64,000 nucleotides of DNA, from assembly GCA_902805735.1 (NCBI GenBank), contig CADCTW010000243.1, positions 1 through 64,000 on the forward strand, given 5' to 3'. The stretch is from an uncultured Gemmatimonadota bacterium. GTDB taxonomy: Bacteria; Gemmatimonadota; Gemmatimonadetes; Longimicrobiales; Longimicrobiaceae. The notes beneath the pieces are model-generated. The model searched no databases and had not been told where the DNA came from. It worked only from the letters and a program-made list of their open reading frames with translations. Of the stretch, positions 47,502 through 57,700 are shown one piece after another. How positions within the stretch are numbered: the stretch's first letter is position 1; every line of letters starts with the position of its first letter. Position numbers and translations under genes: made by a program.

Positions 47502-48524
47502 ATGGGGACCAGGTTGTCGGAGCGGCCGCCGCTCGCATGGTCGCTTGCACGGCAGGCGGTGTTCGACCGTTGCAAGCGCCGCTACCTGCACCGATACTAC
47601 TCCGGCTGGGGGGGGTGGTCTTCCGATGCCCCTGCGCTGGCGCGGCTCGCGTACGCCCACGGCAAGCTGACCACCCTGCAGCTCGCGCTCGGGACAGCAG
47701 TTCACGCAGCTGCGCGGGAACTCGCCGCCGCGCTCCTCGACAGGCGGCCGCTCCCGAAGCTGGACCAGGTTCGCGCCCGAGTAAAGGCGGCGATGAACGA
47801 TGTCGTCCGCTCCTCCCGCGATGTCGAAGCGTTCCTGCTCCAGCCTCGCGCCCATCCCATGCTGCAGGAGGTGTACTACGGGGGCGGATTGACGGCGGAG
47901 GCGATCGCGCGGACGGCCGAGCGCCTCGAACGCTGCACCGACTCGCTCGTCGGTTCTCCCCTCTGGGTGGAGCTTGCCGCCCTCCCGCAGGCCTCCATCC
48001 TCCTGGTGGACAGCCTCGAGATCCACCGGCTCGACGGGGTGCCCGTATATGCTGCGCCGGATCTCGCGTACCTCTCCGGACCGGACGCGGCCACCATCGT
48101 GGACTTCAAGACCGGGAATGCACACGAGGATGAGGTCCTCGGCCAGCTGGCGCTGTATGCGTTCGCCCTCCGCGAGGGCATGGGGGAGGCGGCGCCGAAC
48201 GCATGGCGCGGGCGTGCCATCCTCCTGGACAGCGGCGAGGAGCTGACCTGCGATCTGACTGCCGCAGACCTCGAGTCGGCCGGGGTTCGCGCGCAGGAGG
48301 GGTACGGTGGAATGCTCGCGCTGCTCACAGATGTCGAGGCGAACATCCCCGCGCCGGCGTCGGCCTTCCCCTTGGCGCCGAGGAGAGCCGGTTGTCCGGC
48401 GTGCCCCTTCTGGGAGATCTGCGAGGACGAGGTCCGCAACTCCACGGTGGTGCCACGCGGTCCCGGCCGAGCAGCCGCGGGAGAGCCGGTGGGTGCGGCG
48501 TCGCGCGACCGGAGCCCGGTGTGA
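47502..48524 (+). CDS. RecB/Cas4-like PD-(D/E)XK nuclease with likely Fe-S cysteines
   Basis: FDRCKRRYLHRYY; YAAPDLAYL...ATIVDFKTGN; QLALYAFAL; GCPACPFWEIC. Confidence 0.8.
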   Translation: MGTRLSERPPLAWSLARQAVFDRCKRRYLHRYYSGWGGWSSDAPALARLAYAHGKLTTLQLALGTAVHAAARELAAALLDRRPLPKLDQVRARVKAAMNDVVRSSRDVEAFLLQPRAHPMLQEVYYGGGLTAEAIARTAERLERCTDSLVGSPLWVELAALPQASILLVDSLEIHRLDGVPVYAAPDLAYLSGPDAATIVDFKTGNAHEDEVLGQLALYAFALREGMGEAAPNAWRGRAILLDSGEELTCDLTAADLESAGVRAQEGYGGMLALLTDVEANIPAPASAFPLAPRRAGCPACPFWEICEDEVRNSTVVPRGPGRAAAGEPVGAASRDRSPV

Positions 48525-49168
48525 TGCCCGCGACGCCGCGCGGGAGCCTTGTTCCGCTCATGCATCGGGCTGTGGGCGGTGACGAAGGCGCGCTCGAAGA
48601 GTTTCTCGTGCGCGTGTACCGGATTGCGCGGGCGTTCGTCAGGCGGCGCCTGCCGCGTTCGGCGGACGATACGTTCGTCGAGGACACGGCGGTGGAAACC
48701 GTGGGCCGGGTGGCGCTCGCATTCACAGCGTGTCGCGCGGGGACTGAGGGCGGGGTCGTGGCGTGGATCCTTGAGGTGGCGCGAAACACAGCCATCGACC
48801 TGCACCGGCAGGAGTTGCGGCGGGCTCTCGCGGGCGCGCTGGAGGACCTCGACACGACTGTATGCGACTCGACGCCCGCTCCCGATATCCTCACCCAGTC
48901 CGAAGACGCGTTGCTGGATCTCCTGGCCGAGACGCATGCCGCCCTGCCCCCCGATCTGCAGCTCCTCCTCTGGGCCCGCCTGATCGATGGAGCCACGTGG
49001 GCTGAGGCGGGGGAGGATGTGGGAACCACGCCCGCTGGGGCGAAGCGGCGTTACCAGCGCGCTCAGGCGCGCTTGCGCCGCGAACTCGTCCGCCGCATTC
49101 ATCAGTTGCCCGAGCCGAAGCGCGACCTCGTGATTCAGCGCCTGTCTGCGTTCGGGGTACGAATCTGA
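48524..49168 (+). CDS. Sigma-70 family (ECF-like) factor 3
   Basis: VVAWILEVARNTAIDLHRQEL...GTTPAGAKRRYQRAQARLRRELVRR; TGATG overlap with the nuclease. Confidence 0.65.
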   Translation: MPATPRGSLVPLMHRAVGGDEGALEEFLVRVYRIARAFVRRRLPRSADDTFVEDTAVETVGRVALAFTACRAGTEGGVVAWILEVARNTAIDLHRQELRRALAGALEDLDTTVCDSTPAPDILTQSEDALLDLLAETHAALPPDLQLLLWARLIDGATWAEAGEDVGTTPAGAKRRYQRAQARLRRELVRRIHQLPEPKRDLVIQRLSAFGVRI

Positions 49169-49277
49169 CCGAAGAGGCGAAGCGGCCGCCGTCCGCCGGC
49201 GCACAGCGTGCGTCGGCGCGGTCGGCGCGTACCGCCGGGGCACACCCCAGCTGTGCTGGCGCACAGAGAGAATCGTT

Positions 49278-49472
49278 GTGGCCAAAGACAACACGCGTGA
49301 CGGGACACAACCCCTCGGCGACCGCGCCGGCGCCCTCCTCGGGCGGGTGACGCCCGAGGAGGTTGAGCGGGCACGCTCTGACGCCGAGAAGTCGGAGCCG
49401 GAAGTAGACGCGCTCGCTCGCGCCGCGGCCGAGAAAGCCATGCGGCAACGCCCGAAAGGGAAGGGGGACTGA
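49278..49472 (+). CDS. Small 64-aa protein downstream of sigma factor 3
   Basis: MAKDNTRDGTQPLGDRAGALLGRVTPEEVERARSD... Confidence 0.45.
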   Translation: MAKDNTRDGTQPLGDRAGALLGRVTPEEVERARSDAEKSEPEVDALARAAAEKAMRQRPKGKGD

Positions 49473-49542
49473 CCCCGTGCCGGGCCGACGTCGGGACCGT
49501 GTGAGTGACGGGGCGCGCGGCGGCAACAGGAACGCGGGTTGG

Positions 49543-49571
49543 GCCCCCGCTGGTCGCTGACCGGCGGGGGC
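49543..49571. terminator. 13-bp hairpin, one mismatch
   Basis: gcccccgctggtc gct gaccggcgggggc. Confidence 0.7.
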
Positions 49572-49875
49572 TCACACACGTCGCGTCTGAAGGCGCTCCA
49601 TGCACGCTGAGGCTGCCCACAGCGCGCTCGTACGCGACCGATTACCCGGTCTGCATCCCGTAGGAAGCCGCCGCTTCAGTCTCATCCTTCGGCGGCAGCG
49701 CGTGCGAACACGTCGGGCGGTGTACGTCTCTGTTCCGTGGAAGTCGACAGCACTACATTAGGCGCGCGGCGCCAGAAGAACTCTCTTTCCGGCCGGTGCT
49801 GCATCTCCCCTTCTCGGTCGAATGCTTGACCGCGGCGCTCCTGTCGCGCGGTCCGGCCCTCCCACGTACGATCCC

Positions 49876-52800
49876 ATGGACGTCTTCGCTCTTCGCGAAT
49901 CGCTGATCGGCGAGTACTCCGGGTTTGCCCGGTCGTTCACGAACATCCGCGCGCGTGACCTGAACGAGCCGATTGCCGACGCGTACGAGAGCGGCCGCTT
50001 CTGGCCGGAGCCACTCGTCCAGATCAACCCGCGCTTCAAACCAGGAAGGAGTGTCGGCGAGCTCGTCGGCCAGGGGGATCTGCATCCCGCCTGCGCCAAG
50101 CTGTTCGACATCGGCCTCTACCAGCACCAGGAGTTCGCGATCGCCCTCGCGGCACAGGGCGAGAGCTTCGTCGTCACGACTGGTACGGGTTCAGGCAAGT
50201 CGCTCGCCTTCTTCATCCCGATCGTTGATGCGGTGCTCAGTGCTAAGGAGCAGGATCCGAGGCCTCGCACGCGCGCGATTGTCATCTACCCGATGAACGC
50301 GCTCGCGAACTCGCAGCTCGAGGAGCTCAAGAAGTTCTTGGGTGAGACGGGCCCGGTGACGTTCGCGCGGTACACGGGCCAGGAGGACCCAGAGGAACGG
50401 GAGCGGATCCGGCACAATCCGCCGGACATCCTTCTCACGAATTTTATGATGTTGGAATTGTTGATGACGCGGCAGGCACCGCTGGATTGTGCGGTGATCC
50501 GCAACTGCGAGGGGTTGCGTTTCCTCGTGCTGGACGAACTGCATACCTACCGCGGGCGACAGGGAGCCGACGTCGCGATGCTTGTTCGCCGCGTGCGGGA
50601 GCGCCTCACCGACGGTGACCTGCAGTGTATCGGGACCTCCGCGACGATGGCGGGCGGGAGCGGGCTCGCGGACGCCAACCGGAGGGTGGCGGAGGTCGCC
50701 TCACGGCTGTTCGCCACCAGGATCAGCGAGTTCAACATCGTCACGGAGGATCTCGAGCGGGCTACGAATCCCGCGGAGACAGCCGAAACCGTGCGTGACC
50801 AGCTTGGCGCCGCCCTCGACGCCGGGATCTCAGATACAATCAGCAACGCTGGGCTGCGCGAGCATCCGCTCGCCATCTGGATCGAGACCCAACTCGGCCT
50901 CGCCCGTCCAGATGGGGAGAAGTGGGTGCGTGCACGCCCGATGACGCTGGCTGAAGCAGCGAAACGGCTCGCGGACGACGCGGGCCGCACCGAGGAGGCT
51001 TGTGCGGATGCGCTCCGCCGCTTCCTCCTTGTAGCATCGACTCCGGAGGCGGACCGGCTGAACACTCCGGGGGGCGAAGGGCCGTTCTTCGCATTCAAGC
51101 TCCACCAGTTCATCAGCGGCGCCGGTGTCGCGTACACCACGCTCGATCCACCGGGCAAGCGCATCGTGGTGCTCGACGGACAGCGGTACCTACCTGGCGA
51201 CGAGACCCGGCGGCTGTACCCCACGTACTTCTGCCGGAACTGCGGCCAGGAGTACCACCCCGTGCGCCTGCGCCGCCAGCGCGATCAGCAGGTGGTGCTC
51301 CCCCGGGAGATCGACGACATGCCCGCCCGCCGCGAAGACGCGGATGGGCTGGAGCACGATGCCGACGAGGATGCGACGTCGGAGCGGCTGGGCTTCGTCA
51401 CCCCAGCCAGTGCCTTCCCGGGCGACGAGCCGCTGGATTTCCAGGGCCGCGTACAGGACTACCCGGAAACCTGGACCGAGGTGACCCGGTCCGGGGAGGA
51501 GCGCCTCAAGCCGAGCCACCGCGCCCTCGAGGTCCAGCGGCTTCTGGTCGCGCGGGACGGTGTGGTCGCCACGCAGGGTACACCCATCTGGTTCCTGCCG
51601 GGGAAGTTCCGTCACTGCATCCGCTGCAGAGAGACGCACGGCGCGCAGGGTAAGGACATCAACCGCCTGGCCGGCCTCTCCGCGGAAGGGCGCAGCTCGG
51701 CGACGACGGTGCTCGTGTCCGGCGCGCTGCGCTGGATGCATGGCCGGCGGATGCCGGAGCGGCCGCACCAGCGGAAGCTGCTCGCGTTTACCGACAACCG
51801 GCAAGACGCCGCGCTGCAGGCAGGGCACTTCAACGACTTCACCTTCGTCTGCATCCTGCGGGCGGCGATCGACCGCGCCCTGCGCAGCTCGGGTCCATCC
51901 GGGCTCGAAGACAAAAACATCGGATCGGCGGTCGCGGCCGCGCTGGGCTTCGACCGGGAGATTCGGCCCGGCGAGCACCCGCCGCGGACGCATCTGCGCG
52001 AATGGCTGTTCGACACCGAAATCTCGCCTGCGGACTTCGAGCTCGCGAAGCAGACGCTCCGGCAGGTGCTCGCACACCGTGCGTGGCACGACCAGCGCCG
52101 CGGCTGGCGGTACACGAACCCAAATCTCGAAGAACTCCGGCTGCTCCGGGTGGAGTACCGCGATCTCGCCGCATTCTGCAGGGATGAGAAGCATTTCGTG
52201 CGCACCCCGGAACTGCTCCGGCGGGCGAGCCCGGCCGTGCGTGAGAAGGTGTTCCGCCTGCTGCTCGATCACCTACGGAAGGGGCTCGCGGTGGACGCGG
52301 CCTCCCTCGATCCGCAGGCGCTTGAACAGGTGCGCGAGACGTCCTTCAAGCTCCTCCGGACTCCGTGGGGATTCGGCCGCGGGACGGACGACAAGCCGCA
52401 GGGGTGGCGCTGGCTCGTAGTGGAGCCCGTGCAGCGCGGCCGCTGGACGCTCGCGGACGAGGACCTGCTGCTGCGCGGTGGGATGCAGACCAGCCTGGGC
52501 CGGCTGCTCCGGTCACCTAAGCTGTGGGAGAACGCCGCCGCCAGCGGGCTGAAGCGCGGCGATTATCTGGAGCTGCTCAACGCGCTGCTCGGGGCCGCGA
52601 TGGCCGGTGGCTACGTTCGCCGTTACGAGCAGACACCCTTCCGTGCCCCCGGGTACCAGCTGAACAGCTTGGCGGTGCGGTTTCGCAGCGACGAGCCGGC
52701 GGAGCGGGCGAATCGCTTCTTCGCTGACCTGTACCGCTCCATGGCGGAGGTCCTCGCGCTGCCGGGACACCCGCTGTTCGACTTGGAGGCCCGCGAGCAC

Positions 52801-53397
52801 ACGGCCCAGGTGGATGCCAAGGTCCGCGAGATCCGCGAGATGCGCTTCCGCTTCGGGGATAAGGAGCGGAAGGTCCTGGCGTCTCCAGGTTTAGAAGGCG
52901 CGCGCGCGGTGGGGGAGAGCGCCCGCTTCCTGCCGACGCTGGTCTGCTCGCCCACTATGGAGCTCGGCGTGGACATCTCCGCGCTGAACGCCGTGTACCT
53001 GCGCAACGTACCGCCCACGCCCGCCAACTACGTGCAGCGCGCCGGTCGGGCGGGGCGAAGCGGGCAGGCCGCCCTGGTGGTCACGTACTGCGCCGCCCGC
53101 AGTCCTCACGACCAGTACTTCTTCCGTGATCCCCGCGCGATGGTGCACGGGGACGTGAAGCCGCCGCTCCTTGACCTCGCGAACCGGGAGTTGATCGAGA
53201 GCCACCTACAGGCGGTGTGGCTCGCGTGCACCGGCGTGGAGCTGCAGGGCTCCATCGCGGAGCTGCTCCAGCTCGACCGGCCCGGGCTTCCGCTCCGTGC
53301 CGACCGTGTGGCGGAGCTGCGGAAGGAGGGAATCGCCCAGGAGGCGGCTCGCCGCGGCGCGCGGCGTGCTGCTCCCCCGGAACTTTTTTCTGAATGA
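49876..53397 (+). CDS. SF2 DEAD/DEAH helicase of DruE/YprA type, apparently lacking a C-terminal region
   Basis: MDVFALRESLIGEY; TTGTGSGKSLAFF; YPMNALANSQLEELKKF; VLDELHTYRG; ELGVDISALNAVYLRNVPPTPANYVQRAGRAGRSGQ; ends ...PPELFSE*. Confidence 0.7.
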   Translation: MDVFALRESLIGEYSGFARSFTNIRARDLNEPIADAYESGRFWPEPLVQINPRFKPGRSVGELVGQGDLHPACAKLFDIGLYQHQEFAIALAAQGESFVVTTGTGSGKSLAFFIPIVDAVLSAKEQDPRPRTRAIVIYPMNALANSQLEELKKFLGETGPVTFARYTGQEDPEERERIRHNPPDILLTNFMMLELLMTRQAPLDCAVIRNCEGLRFLVLDELHTYRGRQGADVAMLVRRVRERLTDGDLQCIGTSATMAGGSGLADANRRVAEVASRLFATRISEFNIVTEDLERATNPAETAETVRDQLGAALDAGISDTISNAGLREHPLAIWIETQLGLARPDGEKWVRARPMTLAEAAKRLADDAGRTEEACADALRRFLLVASTPEADRLNTPGGEGPFFAFKLHQFISGAGVAYTTLDPPGKRIVVLDGQRYLPGDETRRLYPTYFCRNCGQEYHPVRLRRQRDQQVVLPREIDDMPARREDADGLEHDADEDATSERLGFVTPASAFPGDEPLDFQGRVQDYPETWTEVTRSGEERLKPSHRALEVQRLLVARDGVVATQGTPIWFLPGKFRHCIRCRETHGAQGKDINRLAGLSAEGRSSATTVLVSGALRWMHGRRMPERPHQRKLLAFTDNRQDAALQAGHFNDFTFVCILRAAIDRALRSSGPSGLEDKNIGSAVAAALGFDREIRPGEHPPRTHLREWLFDTEISPADFELAKQTLRQVLAHRAWHDQRRGWRYTNPNLEELRLLRVEYRDLAAFCRDEKHFVRTPELLRRASPAVREKVFRLLLDHLRKGLAVDAASLDPQALEQVRETSFKLLRTPWGFGRGTDDKPQGWRWLVVEPVQRGRWTLADEDLLLRGGMQTSLGRLLRSPKLWENAAASGLKRGDYLELLNALLGAAMAGGYVRRYEQTPFRAPGYQLNSLAVRFRSDEPAERANRFFADLYRSMAEVLALPGHPLFDLEAREHTAQVDAKVREIREMRFRFGDKERKVLASPGLEGARAVGESARFLPTLVCSPTMELGVDISALNAVYLRNVPPTPANYVQRAGRAGRSGQAALVVTYCAARSPHDQYFFRDPRAMVHGDVKPPLLDLANRELIESHLQAVWLACTGVELQGSIAELLQLDRPGLPLRADRVAELRKEGIAQEAARRGARRAAPPELFSE

Positions 53398-53752
53398 CGT
53401 AATGCGGCATTGCGAGTCACGCGGAAGGGTTGGGTGGACGGCGATTGGAGCGATGTACTGTTTCGGGAAGCCGGACCTGACTCCGGGCGATGCGGGGGCT
53501 CGCGCGCAAAAGCGAGCGCAGGCCGCATCGGTGTGGCGACCAACCTGAGCAGCCAAGCCGGGGATCAGGTCCGATTGTATCCCTCAGGCTGGTAGCGCGG
53601 CGCAGTCTGCTCATACTGCGGGCGCGAGCAGACACCGCATGATGCGCCCCCAAACTCTTTCGATCTTTGCCGCGGAGGACACGCATCCCCCGCAGTTCAT
53701 CCGCCAATGGCAGAGCGTTGCATGGTCCGGACGCTCCCGCCGACGCCTGCGC

Positions 53753-54367
53753 TCATGGCAGCCCTCGTTCGATCAGACGTGCCAGCATGGCCGCGTCGCA
53801 CCGCCACAGCAACTGTGCCTTCCGTGCATCCACCCCCAAATGGGCCGCAAGGAACTCGTCCAGCGTGGCTCCCGATGCTCGCGCATCGAGAAGGGCGGCG
53901 AGCGGCACGCTCGTGCCCTGGATGACCATGGTGCCACCGCGATCACCGGAAATGCGTGCGACCGCCGAGCGGGCAAGTCGGACCTCCGTGCGGTTGAGCT
54001 GGAGGCGCCCCTCCGGAGTGAGCTGGAGAAGCGCCTCCAGCCGTTCCACGTCGATTCCGACCGCCCGCGCACGTGCGAGCGCAGCCGGATCGTGCTCCGA
54101 GCCGTGCAGGACGGGCATCCCAGCGCAGACCAGTATCTCGAGTAGCTCGTCCGCGGTCACCGCTCCGATCCGACCGGTGATCACGTCACGGATCCGTTCG
54201 GCGCGGGTCCCGAACTGCTCAGCCGCGGCGACGGGGGTCATCCGCCGGTGCCGGATCATTCGCCTGACCGCGCTCATCAGAATTGAGCGGACCGCGAGAT
54301 CTCGGGCCTCGTCGGCGGGGAAGCCGAGCTGCTCGAAGATGTTCCTCGCATTCGGTGCGACGGTCAT
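53753..54367 (-). CDS. XRE/HTH protein fused to a DUF433-like domain
   Basis: MTPVAAAEQFGTRAERIRDVITGRIGAVTADELLEILVCAGMPV (HTH); IQGTSVPLAALLDARASGATLDEFLAAHLGVDARKAQLLW (DUF433-like). Confidence 0.65.
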   Translation of the reverse strand: MTVAPNARNIFEQLGFPADEARDLAVRSILMSAVRRMIRHRRMTPVAAAEQFGTRAERIRDVITGRIGAVTADELLEILVCAGMPVLHGSEHDPAALARARAVGIDVERLEALLQLTPEGRLQLNRTEVRLARSAVARISGDRGGTMVIQGTSVPLAALLDARASGATLDEFLAAHLGVDARKAQLLWRCDAAMLARLIERGLP

Positions 54368-54716
54368 GTGACTCCATCTGTGCGATGACGATTGGGTTGC
54401 GGTTCGACCCCGCGGGATCCCGCAGCGACGCCTCACCGCAGCGGCCTCCCCTCGTTCAGCAGCAATGGTACACGCGCGGTGCCGCGCGAACTGCCCTCGC
54501 GGGCTCCCGAAGTACTTCGCACCTCTAAGGCTTCGGTTCGGGTAGTCACATGGCACATCCTCCTCGCGTCGCGGACCTGGAACCGTCCGGCATGAGGAGC
54601 ACGGTATCGGGGGCTCCGCGCCAAAGACAAGGTTGGGAAAACAGGTTCCCCCGAAGCAGTGGTGTCGACCGAACCGCAGCTCCGGTGCGTCCTACGACGT
54701 GCCGATCGACCGGTTT

Positions 54717-57700
54717 CTACTGGGCCACGATTCCCGCGCCCGGCGAGTCGCCCCCGATGCGCCCGCGCATTGATGCAGGTAGAGATTCCCCGCCGAGCCA
54801 CGCGCGCGCCACCTCGGAGTCAGCGGACTCTCGCACGTCTTTCGGGAGCCAGACGAACTGCACCATCTTCCCACCGCGTGCCGGGTCCGTCGCCCGGATT
54901 TCCAGAATGTCAGCAGCGTGCAGCGCTTTCATGTAGGACTTGTAGCCGATCCGAAACCGCGCGCTCAGCAGCGACAGCGCGTCTTCACGCGGGATGAAAT
55001 CCTCGACCGCAAGCTCCGCGCAGGACTCCGGAAACGTCACTGCAACCGCATCGGCGAGATCGACTCGGGTCAGCTTCGCGCGGGCGACGGGATCGATCCA
55101 CACGTACACAGGTCGGCTTCCACCCCGCTTTCCGTATGAGATGCTGATCGCCGAGCACTTGACTGTGTTCGAGATGCACCCGAACTCGCGCGCCGCGTCG
55201 TGAAGCCGCATCCAGTAGCTCGGGTCGAGGGCGCGGATGTGCTCCGGCTGCCGCGCGAGTGTTTCACCGAGCCGTTCCTCCCCGGAAATCGGAGTCCGCG
55301 GTCCCCAGCAGTACCGTCGGCCCGAGGCGTCCCTCGCGTGGGTCTCCCAAGCCTGCGCGGTGCCCCATGCAGCCTGTGGCAGGATCCCGCGTTCCTGCGC
55401 AAACTCAACGATGGTGCGCACCTCGTCGAGGGGCCAGCCAGTTTGGGCGGCGACTCGCCTCTTCCCGTAATTCGGGAACACATTGTCGAGGCGTTCCTCC
55501 CCGGCCTCCAGCAACAATGTGCCGTTCTCGATGAGCCCGCGTCCGAGGCGACCGCGGAGTGCAGCCGTCATGATCTCGTCGACACCCACGCCGACAGCAT
55601 TCGCCAGAGACTCCACAGGCCAGACCGCATCCGGCGGGGGATCTGCGGCATCTGCGTACTCGTGCATTAGGGCGGCAGCGCGGACGTGCGCGGCCGTCCA
55701 GCCCGGGTCGGCGCCGAAGGCGCGGCGTCTATGGACCCGCCCGATTTCTCGGGCGACCACATCGGGGTCGCGACCCATGACCCGCGTTTCGTGATGGATG
55801 TACAGGCGCTCCACCTGACTGCCCAATCCATAGTCGCAGTCCAGAACGCCTGTGATCCGTCCGCCCCGTGGGAACTCCACCGTCAACTCAACCCGGCCGT
55901 CGTCCAGCTGGCGCGCGAAGACGCGGATGCCGGCCGCGACGAGCACCGCGCGCACCCTGCCTTCGTACCGCTCGAGGCGGTGGCGCTGCTCAGCAGTGCA
56001 TGACTTCATCATGCGATCGACCTCCCGATCGACCATGCGCGCCTCAGCGATGAGTGACCGGAGGTCACCCGCGAGCGTGGCGAGTTCCGCTAAGTCCTCT
56101 CCCGTCAACTCGGCTACGCTCCGGGTCTGCGACTGGGCGCGTTCAATTTCGCGGCAGAGTTCCGCCACCGTTTTCCGCTTCTGCCGGGAGAGTGCGGCAT
56201 ACGCTTCAGCTTCATCCCGCGCGGCGGCCTGCTCGTCTGCGTCCAGCTTCGCACCGGTCGCCTCATCCACACCGGACATCAACCGTGCACGCGCGTGCAC
56301 CGCGAACTCGGTCGCGACGCGCGCCTCGTTCTCTGCTGCATCGCGGCGTCTCGACAGCTGGCTCAGCGATACGCGATGCGTGTCGCCCGCAAGGCGCACC
56401 GCGTCCACCGCCGTCCGGACCCGAACCGGATCCAGCGCGGAGATGAGGGCGTCAATCACGAAATCCTCGGCAGCCGCGGAGACCATGAAATGGTGATCGA
56501 AGCTGACGCCGCACTGCCTGGCCCAGTAACAGTACTCCCCATTGCGGGCGTACTGCGCATGCATGCGCATTCCGCAAGCCCCCCGACCTGGGACGTCATG
56601 ACAACACGAAATCTGCGGAATCGCGAAGTTGCGGGCTCCCCGGTACTTGTCCGTCAACGGCTCACGATACTTCCGCTTCGGCTTCTGGAGGAGCGCGCGG
56701 ATCTCAGCGTATTCGTCCGCCGACGCGAAGCTCGGGAAGGCGTCCACCTCAACCGTGTGGGTCTGGACACTACCTGCCCCGCCGGTTTGTTCCTCGAACC
56801 GGCGCGCATGGAAGCTGAATGTGCCGTAGAGCGCAGGGCTGCCGATCCAGCGCCGGAGGCGGCTGAGGGTAGCACGCCGCCAGTGCACTTCGTTCGTGTG
56901 GCGGAAGATCGTGTGGAACATCATCGGGATCATCCCCGCGCGACCCGGCGGCCAGCCTTCGTAGCCCGCCTCGATGCGGCGAAGAACCGCGCGGAGGCTT
57001 CCGCATTCACGGAGCCACGCGAGTCTTAGCTTCACCGACGTGTACATCTCGGCGTCGGGGTACGGAAGGATATAATGCGGGCGGCCGTCGTGTGTGGAGA
57101 CCACTTTGTGCTGGACGAGCTGCTCCGGGGTGACGCACTCGAGGACGGCGGGGTCTCCGAGCGCGTCTGCCATCGCAGTCAACCGCTGCCGGTAGAGCGG
57201 ATCGTCGGGCGTGGCGTGGATCAGACCGCTGGGCAGCGTGTTGCGCAGCTTGCCGATGGCAGCCTTTTGGCACCGGTTCCGCATCAAGCGCCCCGAACGG
57301 CGTGAGCTCTCGCGCGAGGCCTCCACAAACAATGCATACAGCATGTGCTTGTCGTCGGCGTTGCGCGGGTCCAGCACGCGGCCGCGGATCACGATCAGCA
57401 CGCGGTGCCTGTCGCACGTCTCTACGAAACGCACCCCGTCCCTCATGTTACGCGAGATTCTGTCGGCCTCGTTCACGAGTAGGATTCCGTAATTGCCCGA
57501 GTCGAGACGCTCCATCAACTCCCGCTCAAAGAACTCGCGTGCTTCGCGCTCGGTTGCGGTCTCGCCTGCTGCGCAGATGAAGTCCAGACAGCTCGACGAC
57601 TCGGTGAGTCCGTACGGAGCCAGATAACGGTACTGGCCGTACTGGTCGCGGCGGCTACCCTCGCTCTCCTCTGCAGCGCGCGGGTCGGAGTGTCTGATCC

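Noticed and set aside
47876-49579. 567-aa minus-strand ORF
   Set aside because: Opposite the Cas4-like nuclease and sigma genes, which have clear motifs and overlapping starts; low-complexity Ser/Arg composition.
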